From Cyclostephanos tholiformis (taxonomy: Eukaryota > Bacillariophyta > Thalassiosirophyceae > Thalassiosirales > Thalassiosiraceae), in the NCBI GenBank assembly GCA_036939975.1, contig JALLPB010000593.1:1-14368 (forward strand): a stretch of 14,368 bases of DNA, written 5' to 3'. Shown piece after piece: positions 1 to 8,043 of this stretch. The position numbers and the translations under genes were made by a program. The notes under the pieces are model-generated. The model saw only the letters and a program-made list of their open reading frames with translations, was not told where the DNA came from and did not search any database. Each line of letters begins with the position of its first letter. Positions within the stretch are counted from its first letter, which is position 1.

Positions 1-1576
1 GTGGGAGCTAGTTTCGAATATGCCATAACTTCGAAGTTAGCTGTGACAGATCCACCAACCTGATCTTCCATTTGCACCTGGAAGTGGCCAAAATTGCTAT
101 ACCCCCAATCGAAGGGGGTCTCGTATAATCAGACCTAACCACTAAGTTTTTGTAAGCCATAGCAAGCACGTCACTTTGTGCCTGACCTTTAAGGCACCAA
201 TTCTCCAATAGAAAGGAGACCTTGTCCACCAGTGTGACAAGGGGGAAGTTTGGGAGGGCAAGACCCTGATACCTGTCAGGAAGTGTTCTCCACTCGTGCT
301 TGATCTTGCCATTCACCCCAAGGTGTGGCAGTGCTCTTGCATATACCTTCTGTAACTCTTGTCCAGCTTTGCTGGCTTCATGCAAACAGTAACCAGTCCT
401 CACAACATTGCCGGGATTAACTGAAAGTAGAAACTCAGCCATGCATCACTTTGCAGCATTGATTTTTCCCTGAGGCTCTCGATCCAGTCCAAGCCTTTCT
501 CCACCATTTGGTCAATATGGATATCTAAGTTCCTGGCCAGTAAAAAATGTACCCCTAGCATTTTTGAAGCGGTTGTGGTATCATGCGTCTTGATTTAGAC
601 CTTGGTACCATCAGGTTGTGGGATCCAGATATGTGCTGGGTATTGCCGACCCTTATCCTCCTTATAGACCTGAGGCTGGGGTAAATCCTGGAGAGATTTC
701 AGCCGAAACCAACCACACACTACTTTGTAGTCCAAGAAGTACACTGAGCACTTCTTCTCCTTGAGGATATCTCTTGATGCCTGAGCCAGATACCCATAGT
801 CCATCATGGACTGCTGGATGTGTTCGACCAGATCTTCTGGATCTGTTGCAGAGCTTGGTGGCCAGTGTAGGAGGTCAGTGTCATCGATATACATCATCAC
901 ACTAAGGTGGAAACTTGAGCAGTGTATGAAGAAATTATTCTTGCACCATGCCCTAGTTTGCAGAATGCATAAATGATCAGTGAGCTTAAGGCCATGAAGC
1001 CAGGCAGCAATGCTCCGCTTCCCTGACCAAGTCCTGAATTAGGTTTCTCCACCATCCCTCCATAGCTTTACTCTAACTTGCCAAACCCTGTCTTTAACAT
1101 GTATTGCATAATCTGCATCATCGATAGGAGAAAATGGATTGCTGTGGCTGGTATGCCCCAGGCCTGTAGTGCGATGCTGGTGGGAGGATGAGCTGCCCGG
1201 TCATGACAGTTGCTGAAGTTGCACTTTCCTAGGCCCGCTGGATGGTGCAATACCCTTGAGCTGTCACAAAAGAACTGTTTTGTGAGCACTGTGTGGTCAC
1301 AGTGGCTGTTCTTCTTTGCAAAGATTTCTTGAGGAATCCACTTGTCCAGAACTGCCTGCTGCATCATCTTGCATGAAAATATTAGTTTGTTCCACCAGTT
1401 AAAGTCAGCTTCAAGGAGGCAAATCGCCCTTAGCTTATGTACAAACACATTCCTCAGTATCTTCTCAAGGAGGACCGAGAGCCCCATCTCCCACCGGGCC
1501 AGGGTGACCCCATTCCTGGTGCAAATTGTTAGCTTTGCAGCATGCAGCAGGGATAAGTCAGGACAGTAGGAGGCAG

Positions 1577-1581
1577 CCACA
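1577..1581. repeat. Left target-site duplication of the LTR (CCACA)
   Basis: This 5-bp direct repeat abuts the TGTC end of the inserted element and matches the copy at 2176-2180. The match can be stretched to 6 bp (CCACAT) only by counting the first T of the element. Confidence 0.75.
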
Positions 1582-2175
1582 TGTCATAGGCCATGGCTTA
1601 TTGGCGGGAACCACCTCTCGCCAAAGGTCGCAATTTTCTAAACAGCCAATCGCCGATGTGAGTTGGAGAGCGCCAGCGCGCCCCCCAAAATATTCGGATC
1701 TGCTTCAACGAAAGAAGCAGCTGTAAGATTCGACTACGTGGTATAAGACGACCACATACTATACGAGGTTCCCACGTGGAACTAATCGACACCTCAGCCG
1801 GTTGGATATCTTGCACTCAAAAGATATCACCGACGGAATCAGTGGAATATATACCGGCACATACGAATGGGAATTAAAATATGTGTCCCATCCAACGCCA
1901 TCCCCGTACGTAGACTCTAGTATGGACGTGGTGATAATTCTGAGCTGGCGAATCACCAACTCAGAATATGTGCATCGGTTATATGGGATTCACGTAGAAT
2001 TCTACGCGAAACACATGGTTCTGGACCTCCGGAGGAGCTCACTTCTGATCACTTTTAATATTTAAAATAAGCTCATAATTCTTTTCTTCTATTCAACGTT
2101 ACATGTGCTTCCCGTCCCCAGCCAGGAAGCCCTACTATTACAAGACCTTCTCCTCCAACCGAAACGCTTAGGACA
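1582..2175 (+). mobile_element. Solo LTR (594 bp) inserted in the reverse transcriptase pseudogene
   Basis: The segment begins TGTCATAGG and ends CTTAGGACA, the TG...CA form of long terminal repeats. It is flanked on both sides by the 5-bp direct repeat CCACA. Removing the element and one copy of the repeat rejoins the RT frame exactly: the codons for GLHFGHY run directly into those for AASYC. That shows the boundaries are right and the insertion came after the RT gene existed. No gag-pol coding is present, so this is a solo LTR or a non-autonomous element, not a full retrotransposon. An AATATATA box (1846-1853), with AT-rich and pyrimidine-rich sequence near 2050-2095, suggests plus-strand orientation, but this is weak. 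Alternative: a non-autonomous DNA transposon, since the outer ten bases are 8/10 inverted-complementary; the 5-bp duplication and TG/CA ends favour an LTR. Confidence 0.75.
1993..2006. promoter_or_regulatory. Perfect palindromes inside the LTR
   Basis: CGTAGAATTCTACG is a perfect 14-bp palindrome. The same LTR has CCTCCGGAGG at 2026-2035 and the G-box-like CCACGTGG at 1772-1779. LTRs carry the element's promoter, so these are candidate transcription-factor sites (CACGTG is a bZIP/bHLH core). This is inference from symmetry only. Confidence 0.3.
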
Positions 2176-2180
2176 CCACA
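2176..2180. repeat. Right target-site duplication of the LTR (CCACA)
   Basis: Second copy of the 5-bp repeat, directly after the GACA end of the element. In the pseudogene it encodes the codons just after GLHFGHY on the minus strand. Confidence 0.75.
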
Positions 2181-2578
2181 TAGTGCCCAAAATGCAGGCC
2201 ACTGTAGGATGACCCCGTGCATTCCCGGGCAGTATGCCAGAAATGTTGAACGTCGTCAACCGTAATGTACGCTTCTATCACACTCGGAGATAGAGTCACA
2301 TAAGTAGTTGTTGCCTCTTCAAACAAAAACTGGGTCACAGGGTCCTGGTCGGAAGGGTAAATGTAGGTCCCTTCTAGGATTTGCTGCACCACCGGGCCAT
2401 CTGCTAAGTGCCCAATGTTCTTGAAGAATGTTCCATGCTGGCAAGGAGCGATTAGAGCTGACTTGAACCTCTTGAGGATCACATTGTCAATATAGCATTC
2501 TATATTCTACCATGGTCTCGGAATATCTCTGCTTATGGCCATCTGTAGCAACGATTCATGATCAATTGCTTTCCTCTA

Positions 2579-3094
2579 TGGAGTGGGTACGATAAAAGGG
2601 ACAACGAAGGTCATGTTTGGATGGAGTGGCAATTTTTGTCCATCCTTACATGGAATAAAATGTTCATGCGGGTGGATTAACAATTGTCATAATTGTTTGG
2701 GACTTTGGCAACGTTGTCTGGGAGTATAAACATGCTCGTATACCCCACGGCAGGGAATTCAGCGGGGGTATTTGTCCCCCTGCCTCCTTTGACACATGCC
2801 CATGCCATAAACACAGCCCAATGGAAGAGTTATGGGGGCAACAAGCGTAGAATGGAAGATGATACTACCAAACATCACTGTTGCAATCGAATATATATTC
2901 TTTTCTGCAATATTCTACACACACGGACAATTTTCATCTTGCAACCACCCACGATACAAACGAATTTCATTTAAAACATAGCTCGCCAGAGACACAGATA
3001 ATAAATACACTGAAAAGTCTTGGTTTTCGGTCTCATTACAAAAGCTCCGTCAAACCATCCCTAGCCCCCCCCCCCTCCCCCCTTGCCCTCCCTC
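2579..3094. other. Intergenic region, possible retroelement remnant at its left end
   Basis: On the minus strand 2579-2660 stays readable in the frame of the RT pseudogene (a stretch including DGQKLPLHPNMTF) and may be an eroded extension of it. From about 2690 to 2860 open frames exist on both strands, with no domain I recognise. The rest, up to the stop of the gene at 3095, is AT-rich sequence (2880-3000) and a C-rich stretch near 3065-3085. No convincing gene was seen. Confidence 0.4.
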
Positions 3095-3360
3095 TCAATC
3101 CTTCTTCCCCCAAAACCACGAGAACCAGCCGGTCTTCTCACTATCCCCATCATTAATGCCCACTCCCCCTCCTTCCGTCGCCTCCGAAAACGCCGTCTTA
3201 CCGCGGAGTTTTCGATATCGTTCCTCGAAGTCGGACGGATCGTCGTCGTCGGTCGATGACGACAACAACGGCGACGATGACGACGACGACGACGACGCGC
3301 GATCGTAATCTGAGGAAAGGGGTATCGACAGGATCGATGGATTCACCCTCGGTCCTCCTC

Positions 3361-3395
<35 letters not shown>

Positions 3396-4276
3396 GATGA
3401 CGACGACGACGACGACACGTCATCGACGATACGACGTCTTAATAATCGATCGAGTCTATGCCTGACGGTGGCGCTCTGCGCAGCGACGACGCTCCCCCCG
3501 CCGCCCCCCGATGCGTCGTCCACGCCGCTGAATCGTCGTCGTCGGGGGAGTGGGAGTGGGATGGTCGTCGTGGCAGTCGTGGATGTCTTCGCCGTCCTCG
3601 ACGACGAGCTCAGATTCTCCTCCTCCTCCTCCTCCACCACCACGTCCTCCTCCATTTCCTCCCCCGACCGTTGTCCTACCTTCTCGTACGACGACGGTCG
3701 TCGTCGTCGTCGTTCCCTCGCGTCGCGCGTGCGCATCCGATGCAGGTCCGTCGCGGACGACGGACGTCCGTCGCCAATGGAATGAACGATCGGCACCACG
3801 GCGATGCGACGGCCCTTCCCGCCTCCGCGTAATCGTCGATGTGGGTCCTCCTCATCCGCGGACGAGGCGTCGACTTCGACGTCGACATTAGCGCCGTGAC
3901 GCTTCGTCGTTGTCGTATCCGTCGTCGTCGTGCTCGCGACGACGCCGGCGCCGTCATCGGGGGAGGGGAATGCTCGCGAGGGACGACGCGCGGACGCGGA
4001 CGACGACGAATAAGTGGACGTAGACGTCGTTTCCGGGAAAGGACGTAGACGCCGCGTACGTCGGTCGTCCCGTCGTGACGACGACGTCGACGTCGTGGAC
4101 GACTCGGCGGATAGGGCGCGCGACGTATTGTACGAAGGGGACGACGACTGAGGCGGCCGCCGGGGGGGCGGCGGCGCGAGTGCGAGTACGGATGCGACGA
4201 CGTCATGGCGGTGACGATGGAACGCGCGACGATGCGAGGACGTCGACGTCGCCGCCGCTCGCCACGGAGCCGACAT
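3095..4276 (-). CDS. Low-complexity protein of unknown function, 393 aa
   Basis: I do not recognise this protein. It starts at a true ATG (4274-4276) and stays open for 1.18 kb despite extreme composition, with no intron needed. The first 24 residues have Arg, His, Ser and Ala but no acid (the first Asp follows), which would suit a mitochondrial presequence; that is inference. The middle is disordered: poly-Ser runs, TTTTDTTTT, an acidic block EEMEEDVVVEEEEEEN, and a Gly14 run encoded by the CCT/C tract near 3353-3395. Only the C-terminus looks ordered: a charged segment DFEERYRKLRGKTAFSEAT, then an aromatic tail GWFSWFWGKKD. That tail is the part to search with. Overlapping frames on both strands are long only because GAC/GTC repeats lack stop codons. 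It could be an over-predicted frame, but the ATG, length and non-repetitive C-terminus favour a real gene. Confidence 0.55.
3352..3418. repeat. Compound microsatellite (CCT)n-(C)n-(GAC)n
   Basis: About 30 bp of CCT repeats run into a C run (about 3384-3395) and then into GAC repeats. Inside the unknown gene it encodes the Gly14 run followed by poly-Ser on the minus strand. Such a tract is prone to length change, so the exact glycine count may vary between strains or reflect assembly. Confidence 0.8.
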
Positions 4277-4605
4277 GATATATTAATTGTGGATTTTAGA
4301 TTTTAGCTCTCTCCCCTTTTTTTCTGGCCGTTTTTTTTCGACGCGTACGTATGAGATGTAACGTAATAGTACTATTGTAAGTTAAAGAGTCGTGTGTACG
4401 ATAGTACCTATTTTGATAGTTCCACCCCTTAATTCTAAATACTTATTCCTTCGTTATTCTCGAAATTTGAAATTTGACATCCCGGAAAGACGAGGCCATC
4501 GTCAACCCCCGGGACCTCTCAACGCGACACACCACCCGCCTTCGCCACCCGACTAGGTAGTGCGACGACGACCCACGTTCCGTCCCATCGACCTATTGGC
4601 CGAGG
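4277..4605. other. Divergent intergenic region, probable promoter of the 393-aa gene
   Basis: It lies between the ATG of the minus-strand low-complexity gene and the first readable piece of the plus-strand repeat pseudogene. The left part (4277-4480) is AT-rich with two T runs near 4316-4340, unlike the GC-rich gene beside it. From about 4480 rightward the composition returns to that of the decayed gene, so its original 5' end may lie here. No defined motif is supported. Confidence 0.4.
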
Positions 4606-5218
4606 ATGGATACTACCTACGATGAATCTCGTGGCTTTTCGGGGATGCCGCGCGCTGTGGCCTTCCACGAGTTGGGAGCGAGAGGGGTGAGTCAAATCGT
4701 CGGCCATTCCGCTCTAGGGGATGGATCGGGAGAGTCCGTGGCTCTTTCCGCCGATGCTAGCAATGTGGCGATCGGTACTCCGGGGCTCTAACTCAAGTCA
4801 AAGCCTATCGCGCCGACTATGGCCAGACCATCTAATGGCACGATTTCGGACAGTCTGCAGTTATTACTCCCAATGGCATGGATCTTTACTGTCTGTGGCT
4901 CTCTGCCATGGACCGGAGACGACAATCGACCGGGATACGCGAGAGTCATCTCTCGCTGGAGGGCGACAACGATCTTGGTTTAGTCAATTTGGAACCCGAT
5001 CTGGCCAAGACATCATCGGGTAAGCGATGGGCGATTACACGTTGGACATGCTTTTTCCATCTTCGAAGGATGCTGAGACGATAACGGTCGGCACCGAGGA
5101 GAAACGATGGGGATAATGGAATGCGTTGCGTTCGGGTCACCCTTACATCGCCTGGTGGACTATGGCCACTAGCTGGGCACAAATCGGACAGGATATCGAT
5201 GGCGAGGCGACTGGTCGA

Positions 5219-5247
5219 TATTCAGGATATTCAGTGTCCTTGTCGGC
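5219..5247 (+). repeat. Direct repeat unit within the pseudogene, copy 1
   Basis: This 29-bp stretch, encoding the YSGYSVSLSA core in its own frame, differs from the stretch at 5690-5718 at only two positions. A more diverged third version lies around 5517-5545. The copies are remnants of the protein's repeat unit. Confidence 0.75.
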
Positions 5248-5689
5248 GGAAGGATCGTCCGTTGTTATCGATGCACCAAAAATCAGTAGCAACGGAAAAG
5301 CGATGGTCCATCGAATCAATGATGCTTGAGCTGGAAACGGCTTGGCCGGAACATTTATGGCGACAATGACGTGGTGATTGGTCTGGTACGTCCGTTAGGA
5401 GGAGTAGGAGGATACATGAGGGCAATCTCCCCGACGAACGGAGATTATATTGATGCCAATACTTTGGAATCAGATCGACCAAGACATTGCCTGTGAAGTG
5501 TATGACGGTGATTTTGGGTATTCTGTTTCACTCTCCGACGATGGCAGAAACCTTCTCGGTGGGTGCCCGTGATGCCGATGGAATGAATGGACTGAATGCG
5601 GGTAATGTGAGTGTCTACCGAATGGATGATTCCGAATATCTAATCGGATCCAGATCGGGGATCACATTGATGAAGAGGCAGCTTATGAT

Positions 5690-5718
5690 TATTCAGGACA
5701 TTCAGTGTCCTTGTCTGC
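5690..5718 (+). repeat. Direct repeat unit within the pseudogene, copy 2
   Basis: This is the partner of the 29-bp stretch at 5219-5247 and encodes YSGHSVSLSA. Its near identity stands out because the surrounding units have drifted much further. That suggests recent duplication or conversion before, or despite, decay of the gene. Confidence 0.75.
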
Positions 5719-5806
5719 AAATGGCAGCAAGGTGACTATTGGCTCTCCCGAACATGTAAACACTGGTAATAGCTCTGGTTATGTGAGGGACTTCATCTTG
5801 GAATGA

Positions 5807-6117
5807 TGATATGTTGGTGAATGGGGTGGAGTGCTGTTATTGGCAGTGTGGCATGTGTTTATGGATATATTGTGAAACTTGTGTGAATGAAGGAACCTTA
5901 ATTACATGACACCCACACTCGGCCGAGGGTCAATTATTATTCGATGGTGATTGCGAAGATTCGCACGTATCACCATCACCGGGGAGCTAAAATTCATTCA
6001 CGGTCCTTGATTCAAACCATACTCACGTTTTTTCACATCAATTCCGACCACACTCTCGATTCGATTCCGACCCCTATTCGATCCCATATTCCCCACAGCG
6101 TCCCCCACCCTCAATCG
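5807..6117. other. Convergent intergenic region
   Basis: It lies between the end of the repeat pseudogene and the stop codon of the hydrolase gene on the opposite strand. The sequence is moderately AT-rich and should hold the hydrolase 3' UTR. I see no gene, repeat or structured RNA in it. Confidence 0.5.
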
Positions 6118-7357
6118 TCATCGGTCCTTCTCCAATCTATCCAAGAACTCCAATATTAAACGATTCACCTCCTCCGGCTTCTCGTCGTGGGGACAATGTC
6201 CGGCACCGTCCAATCCAACGATCCTCTCCACGACCGGACCGCACGTCCTCCCGAGATTCTCCACCCGTTTGCTCGGCGTCCACGGATCGTCCCTGCCGTA
6301 CACCACCCACACCGGACGATCGGATGGGAAATCCTCGCTCCGTAGTTGCTGCTCCGGCAACGGTCCCGCGGAGTAGCTAAGTGTATCGAAGACGACGTCG
6401 TCCGAACCTCTAGTCAACAATGGATCGAGCAGAACCGTCACGAGCTCGTCGTCTATCGCGTCGGTATTCGAATACGGCTCCTCCAGTATCCTACGCACGA
6501 TGTCCGGCCTCGCGAGCGATCGGAATAGACCACGACCGTTCTCGCGCAACGTCCTTTGTACGAGTCTAACGAACGGCATGAATATCGACGACAACGGCAA
6601 TTCCGCCATGTGCAATTCACGAAAATTCGGATTGACAACTAGCACGCCGTTGTACAAATGGGGTTCGTCGATCATCGATTGCAACGATGATATGGTACCT
6701 ATGGAATTCGCGATGAGCGTGACCCTCCCCTCCCTCGCGCGTTCATCGTCATCGGTAACGTTCGCCAATATGACGTCGCGCGTGAAATCCGCCAGCTGTT
6801 CCGACCACGTGTAGAAATTGTACGGACTGCGAAGGGGATGGCGCAGGTCCAACCTAGACGCCAATCGATGTCCACCGAAGGGCGTGCCGAGGGGGACGTT
6901 CTCGAGCGAGGACGACGTCCTACCGACGACGCCGCCGCCGCCGGCCCGACGGTGCGATCCCCCCCCCCACCCGCCCTTCAACTCGCGATACGATATCGTA
7001 TCGCAATCGACGAATCGTCCATTCTCGCCATTCGCCACAACGGCCGATGGATCGTCCCTCGCCGGCTTGGACGACCAACCGCAACCCAGGAGGTCCAGAG
7101 CGTACACCCTAACGTCCCTCCTCCTCCTCCCATCATCATCATCATCCTCCTCCGCGCCGCCGCCGCCGCCGCCGCCCAATCCGACGAGGGTTTTACGCCA
7201 GTGATCGGAATTGACGAATAATCCGTGAACTAGCAATACGTGCCTCGACGCATTCATCGGGCCGGATGCCTGATATCGTATGGTATGACCGCGCCACTCG
7301 TATATCAGGTTCGGCAACGATGTCGCGGGGGAGTGGGATGGCATCTCGATCATCGAT

Positions 7358-7397
<40 letters not shown>

Positions 7398-7611
7398 TGA
7401 TGGTCGAAGGAGAAGAAGAAGACGAAGAAGAAGAAGACGACGACAGGAAAAATCGCGCGTCGTGACGACGAGGGCGACGGGACGAGACATCGAGGATGGA
7501 GGTGGCCGGTGGGACGACGGGGTGGGTCGCGAAGGACGCGACTCCCTTGATTTCGGGCGGGACGAACGATGATGCCGCCGCGCCGATGAATGCGTATGTA
7601 AGGAGCCTCAT
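6118..7611 (-). CDS. Alpha/beta hydrolase, pheophytinase-like, probably plastid-targeted (497 aa)
   Basis: This is a serine hydrolase of the alpha/beta fold. The closest family by eye is pheophytinase, which removes phytol from pheophytin during chlorophyll breakdown; the substrate here is inferred. Seen: LLVHGLF (residues 126-132, oxyanion region), VYALDLLGCGWSSKP (169-183), YTWSEQLADFTRDV (267-280), nucleophile motif IANSIGT (Ser303), YGRDDPWTP (Asp442) and AGHCPHDEKPEEVN (His472). Triad and spacing are complete. The N-terminus (MRLLTYAFIGAAASSFVPP) is a signal peptide ending in an ASAFAP-like site with Phe at +1, followed by a Ser/Arg-rich region, as in diatom plastid precursors. Low-complexity additions: Ser11 and Asp12 runs (residues 57-84), a Gly/Asp insert (146-165), and about 80 extra residues (185-265) before the lid. 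The last lengthens the protein beyond the 300-400 aa usual for the family. It starts at a true ATG (7609-7611), and no intron is needed. Other esterase or lipase roles remain possible. Confidence 0.88.
7361..7397. repeat. (TCG)12 microsatellite encoding the Asp12 run of the hydrolase
   Basis: An uninterrupted trinucleotide repeat on the plus strand, read on the minus strand as GAC codons. A GAA/GAC-type tract immediately to the right (about 7405-7445) encodes the Ser run. Both fall in the predicted disordered transit region, where length change would be tolerated. Confidence 0.85.
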
Positions 7612-8043
7612 TTACTCCGGTACTTCCCAACGATCGTTTATTCGGGAAGGGATTTGAATTTAATTGGCCGGAATGTGTATGAAGAATCACTCCTCTCCCT
7701 AGAATTCGTCTGTGATGATGATAAGCCACGCACACGTTTTTTACCATAAATAATAACTTTCACCCTTCGGCGGTGTGGTGTGTCGTCGGCGGAGTCAGTG
7801 GGTCAGCGCATGCAGCGGTCATTCATCTCATTCTTCGGCATTGCCAGCTAGAGAGCAAACATTGGCGGGACTCAATGAGTACCTGTTCCTACGTGAAAGG
7901 TATTGACTCTTTGGCGACTTTTTTTTTGCGCGACGATGACAATACATACCTATATAATATGGTATCTATTTTTACTTAAACTAAAGTACGTACGTTTTAA
8001 GATGGGATGGTCGGTCGTCGCCTCGCATCGCACATAATGCATC
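7612..8043. promoter_or_regulatory. Divergent promoter region between the hydrolase and SR-25 genes
   Basis: The two ATGs face away from each other across 432 bp, so both promoters and both 5' UTRs must lie here. A TATA-like string, TATATAATAT, sits at 7951-7960, 93 bp before the SR-25 ATG. The region is much richer in A and T than either flanking gene. Shared control of the two genes is only an inference from layout. Confidence 0.4.

Larger units (their letters stand above)
1..2575 (-). pseudogene. Broken reverse transcriptase gene of a retroelement, split by an LTR insertion and cut by the window edge
   Basis: Read right to left on the minus strand, the pieces line up in the order of one reverse transcriptase. 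An N-terminal piece (2482 to 2176) ends in GLHFGHY. A fingers/palm piece (1580 to 1068) carries RAICLLEADFN and the box A region KCNFSNCHDRAAHP. A box B piece, GLGQGSGALLPGF, lies in the same frame beyond a TAA at 1068-1070. The catalytic box MMYIDDTDLLHW starts near 900, and a thumb-like C-terminal piece (442 to 8) contains KHEWRTLPDRYQGLALPNF. Damage visible: in-frame TAG at 2507-2509, TAA at 1068-1070 and 592-594, a frameshift just before YIDD (near 905), another between about 430 and 370, and a TAG at 8-10 after which the frame continues out of the window. The first Asp expected in box A is Asn (GKCNFSNC), which alone should abolish catalysis. Readable codons continue upstream to about 2660 with another TAG at 2576-2578, less certainly part of the gene. 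The YIDD box and piece order make the RT assignment firm; LINE versus other class is not decided here. Confidence 0.85.
4606..5806 (+). pseudogene. Decayed beta-propeller-like repeat protein gene (diatom 'SVSLSADGS' repeat family)
   Basis: Short pieces of one repeat unit occur in all three plus-strand frames. They include SGESVALSADASNVAIGTP (about 4728-4785), QIGQDIDGEATGRYSGYSVSLSAEGS (about 5180-5255), DGDFGYSVSLSDDGRN (about 5505-5550), NVSVYRMDD (about 5605-5635), and a last open piece from 5651 with DYSGHSVSLSANGSKVTIGSP, ending in TGA at 5804-5806. The unit resembles the WxQxGxDIDGEAAGDxSGxSVSLSADGSxVAIGAP repeats common in diatom secreted or surface proteins, thought to form a beta-propeller (FG-GAP-like). 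At least four units survive. Frame changes between nearly every unit, plus stops such as the TAA after ADYGQTI (near 4840), rule out a functional protein. No introns restore the frame convincingly. The 5' end is unclear; no signal peptide is visible. Confidence 0.75.

Noticed and set aside
2693..2974. Plus-strand open frame of 93 codons next to the RT pseudogene
   Set aside because: No recognised domain, an equally readable frame on the other strand, and a tail of AT-rich random-looking codons. More likely chance or eroded element.
3676..4206. Second long minus-strand frame and several plus-strand frames over the unknown gene
   Set aside because: They are composed of Arg, Ser, Pro or Asp runs generated by GAC/GTC repeats in shifted frames. 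Only the 393-codon frame has a true ATG and a non-repetitive end.
3095..4276. RRLRGGG in the unknown protein as an RxLR effector or ubiquitin-like LRGG tail
   Set aside because: It is internal, there is no signal peptide or ubiquitin fold, and Arg/Gly-rich sequence makes such strings by chance.
7193..7747. Minus-strand frame of 184 codons across the hydrolase 5' end
   Set aside because: It is a shadow frame of the Ser/Asp repeat region; its Arg run is the same trinucleotide repeat in another phase.
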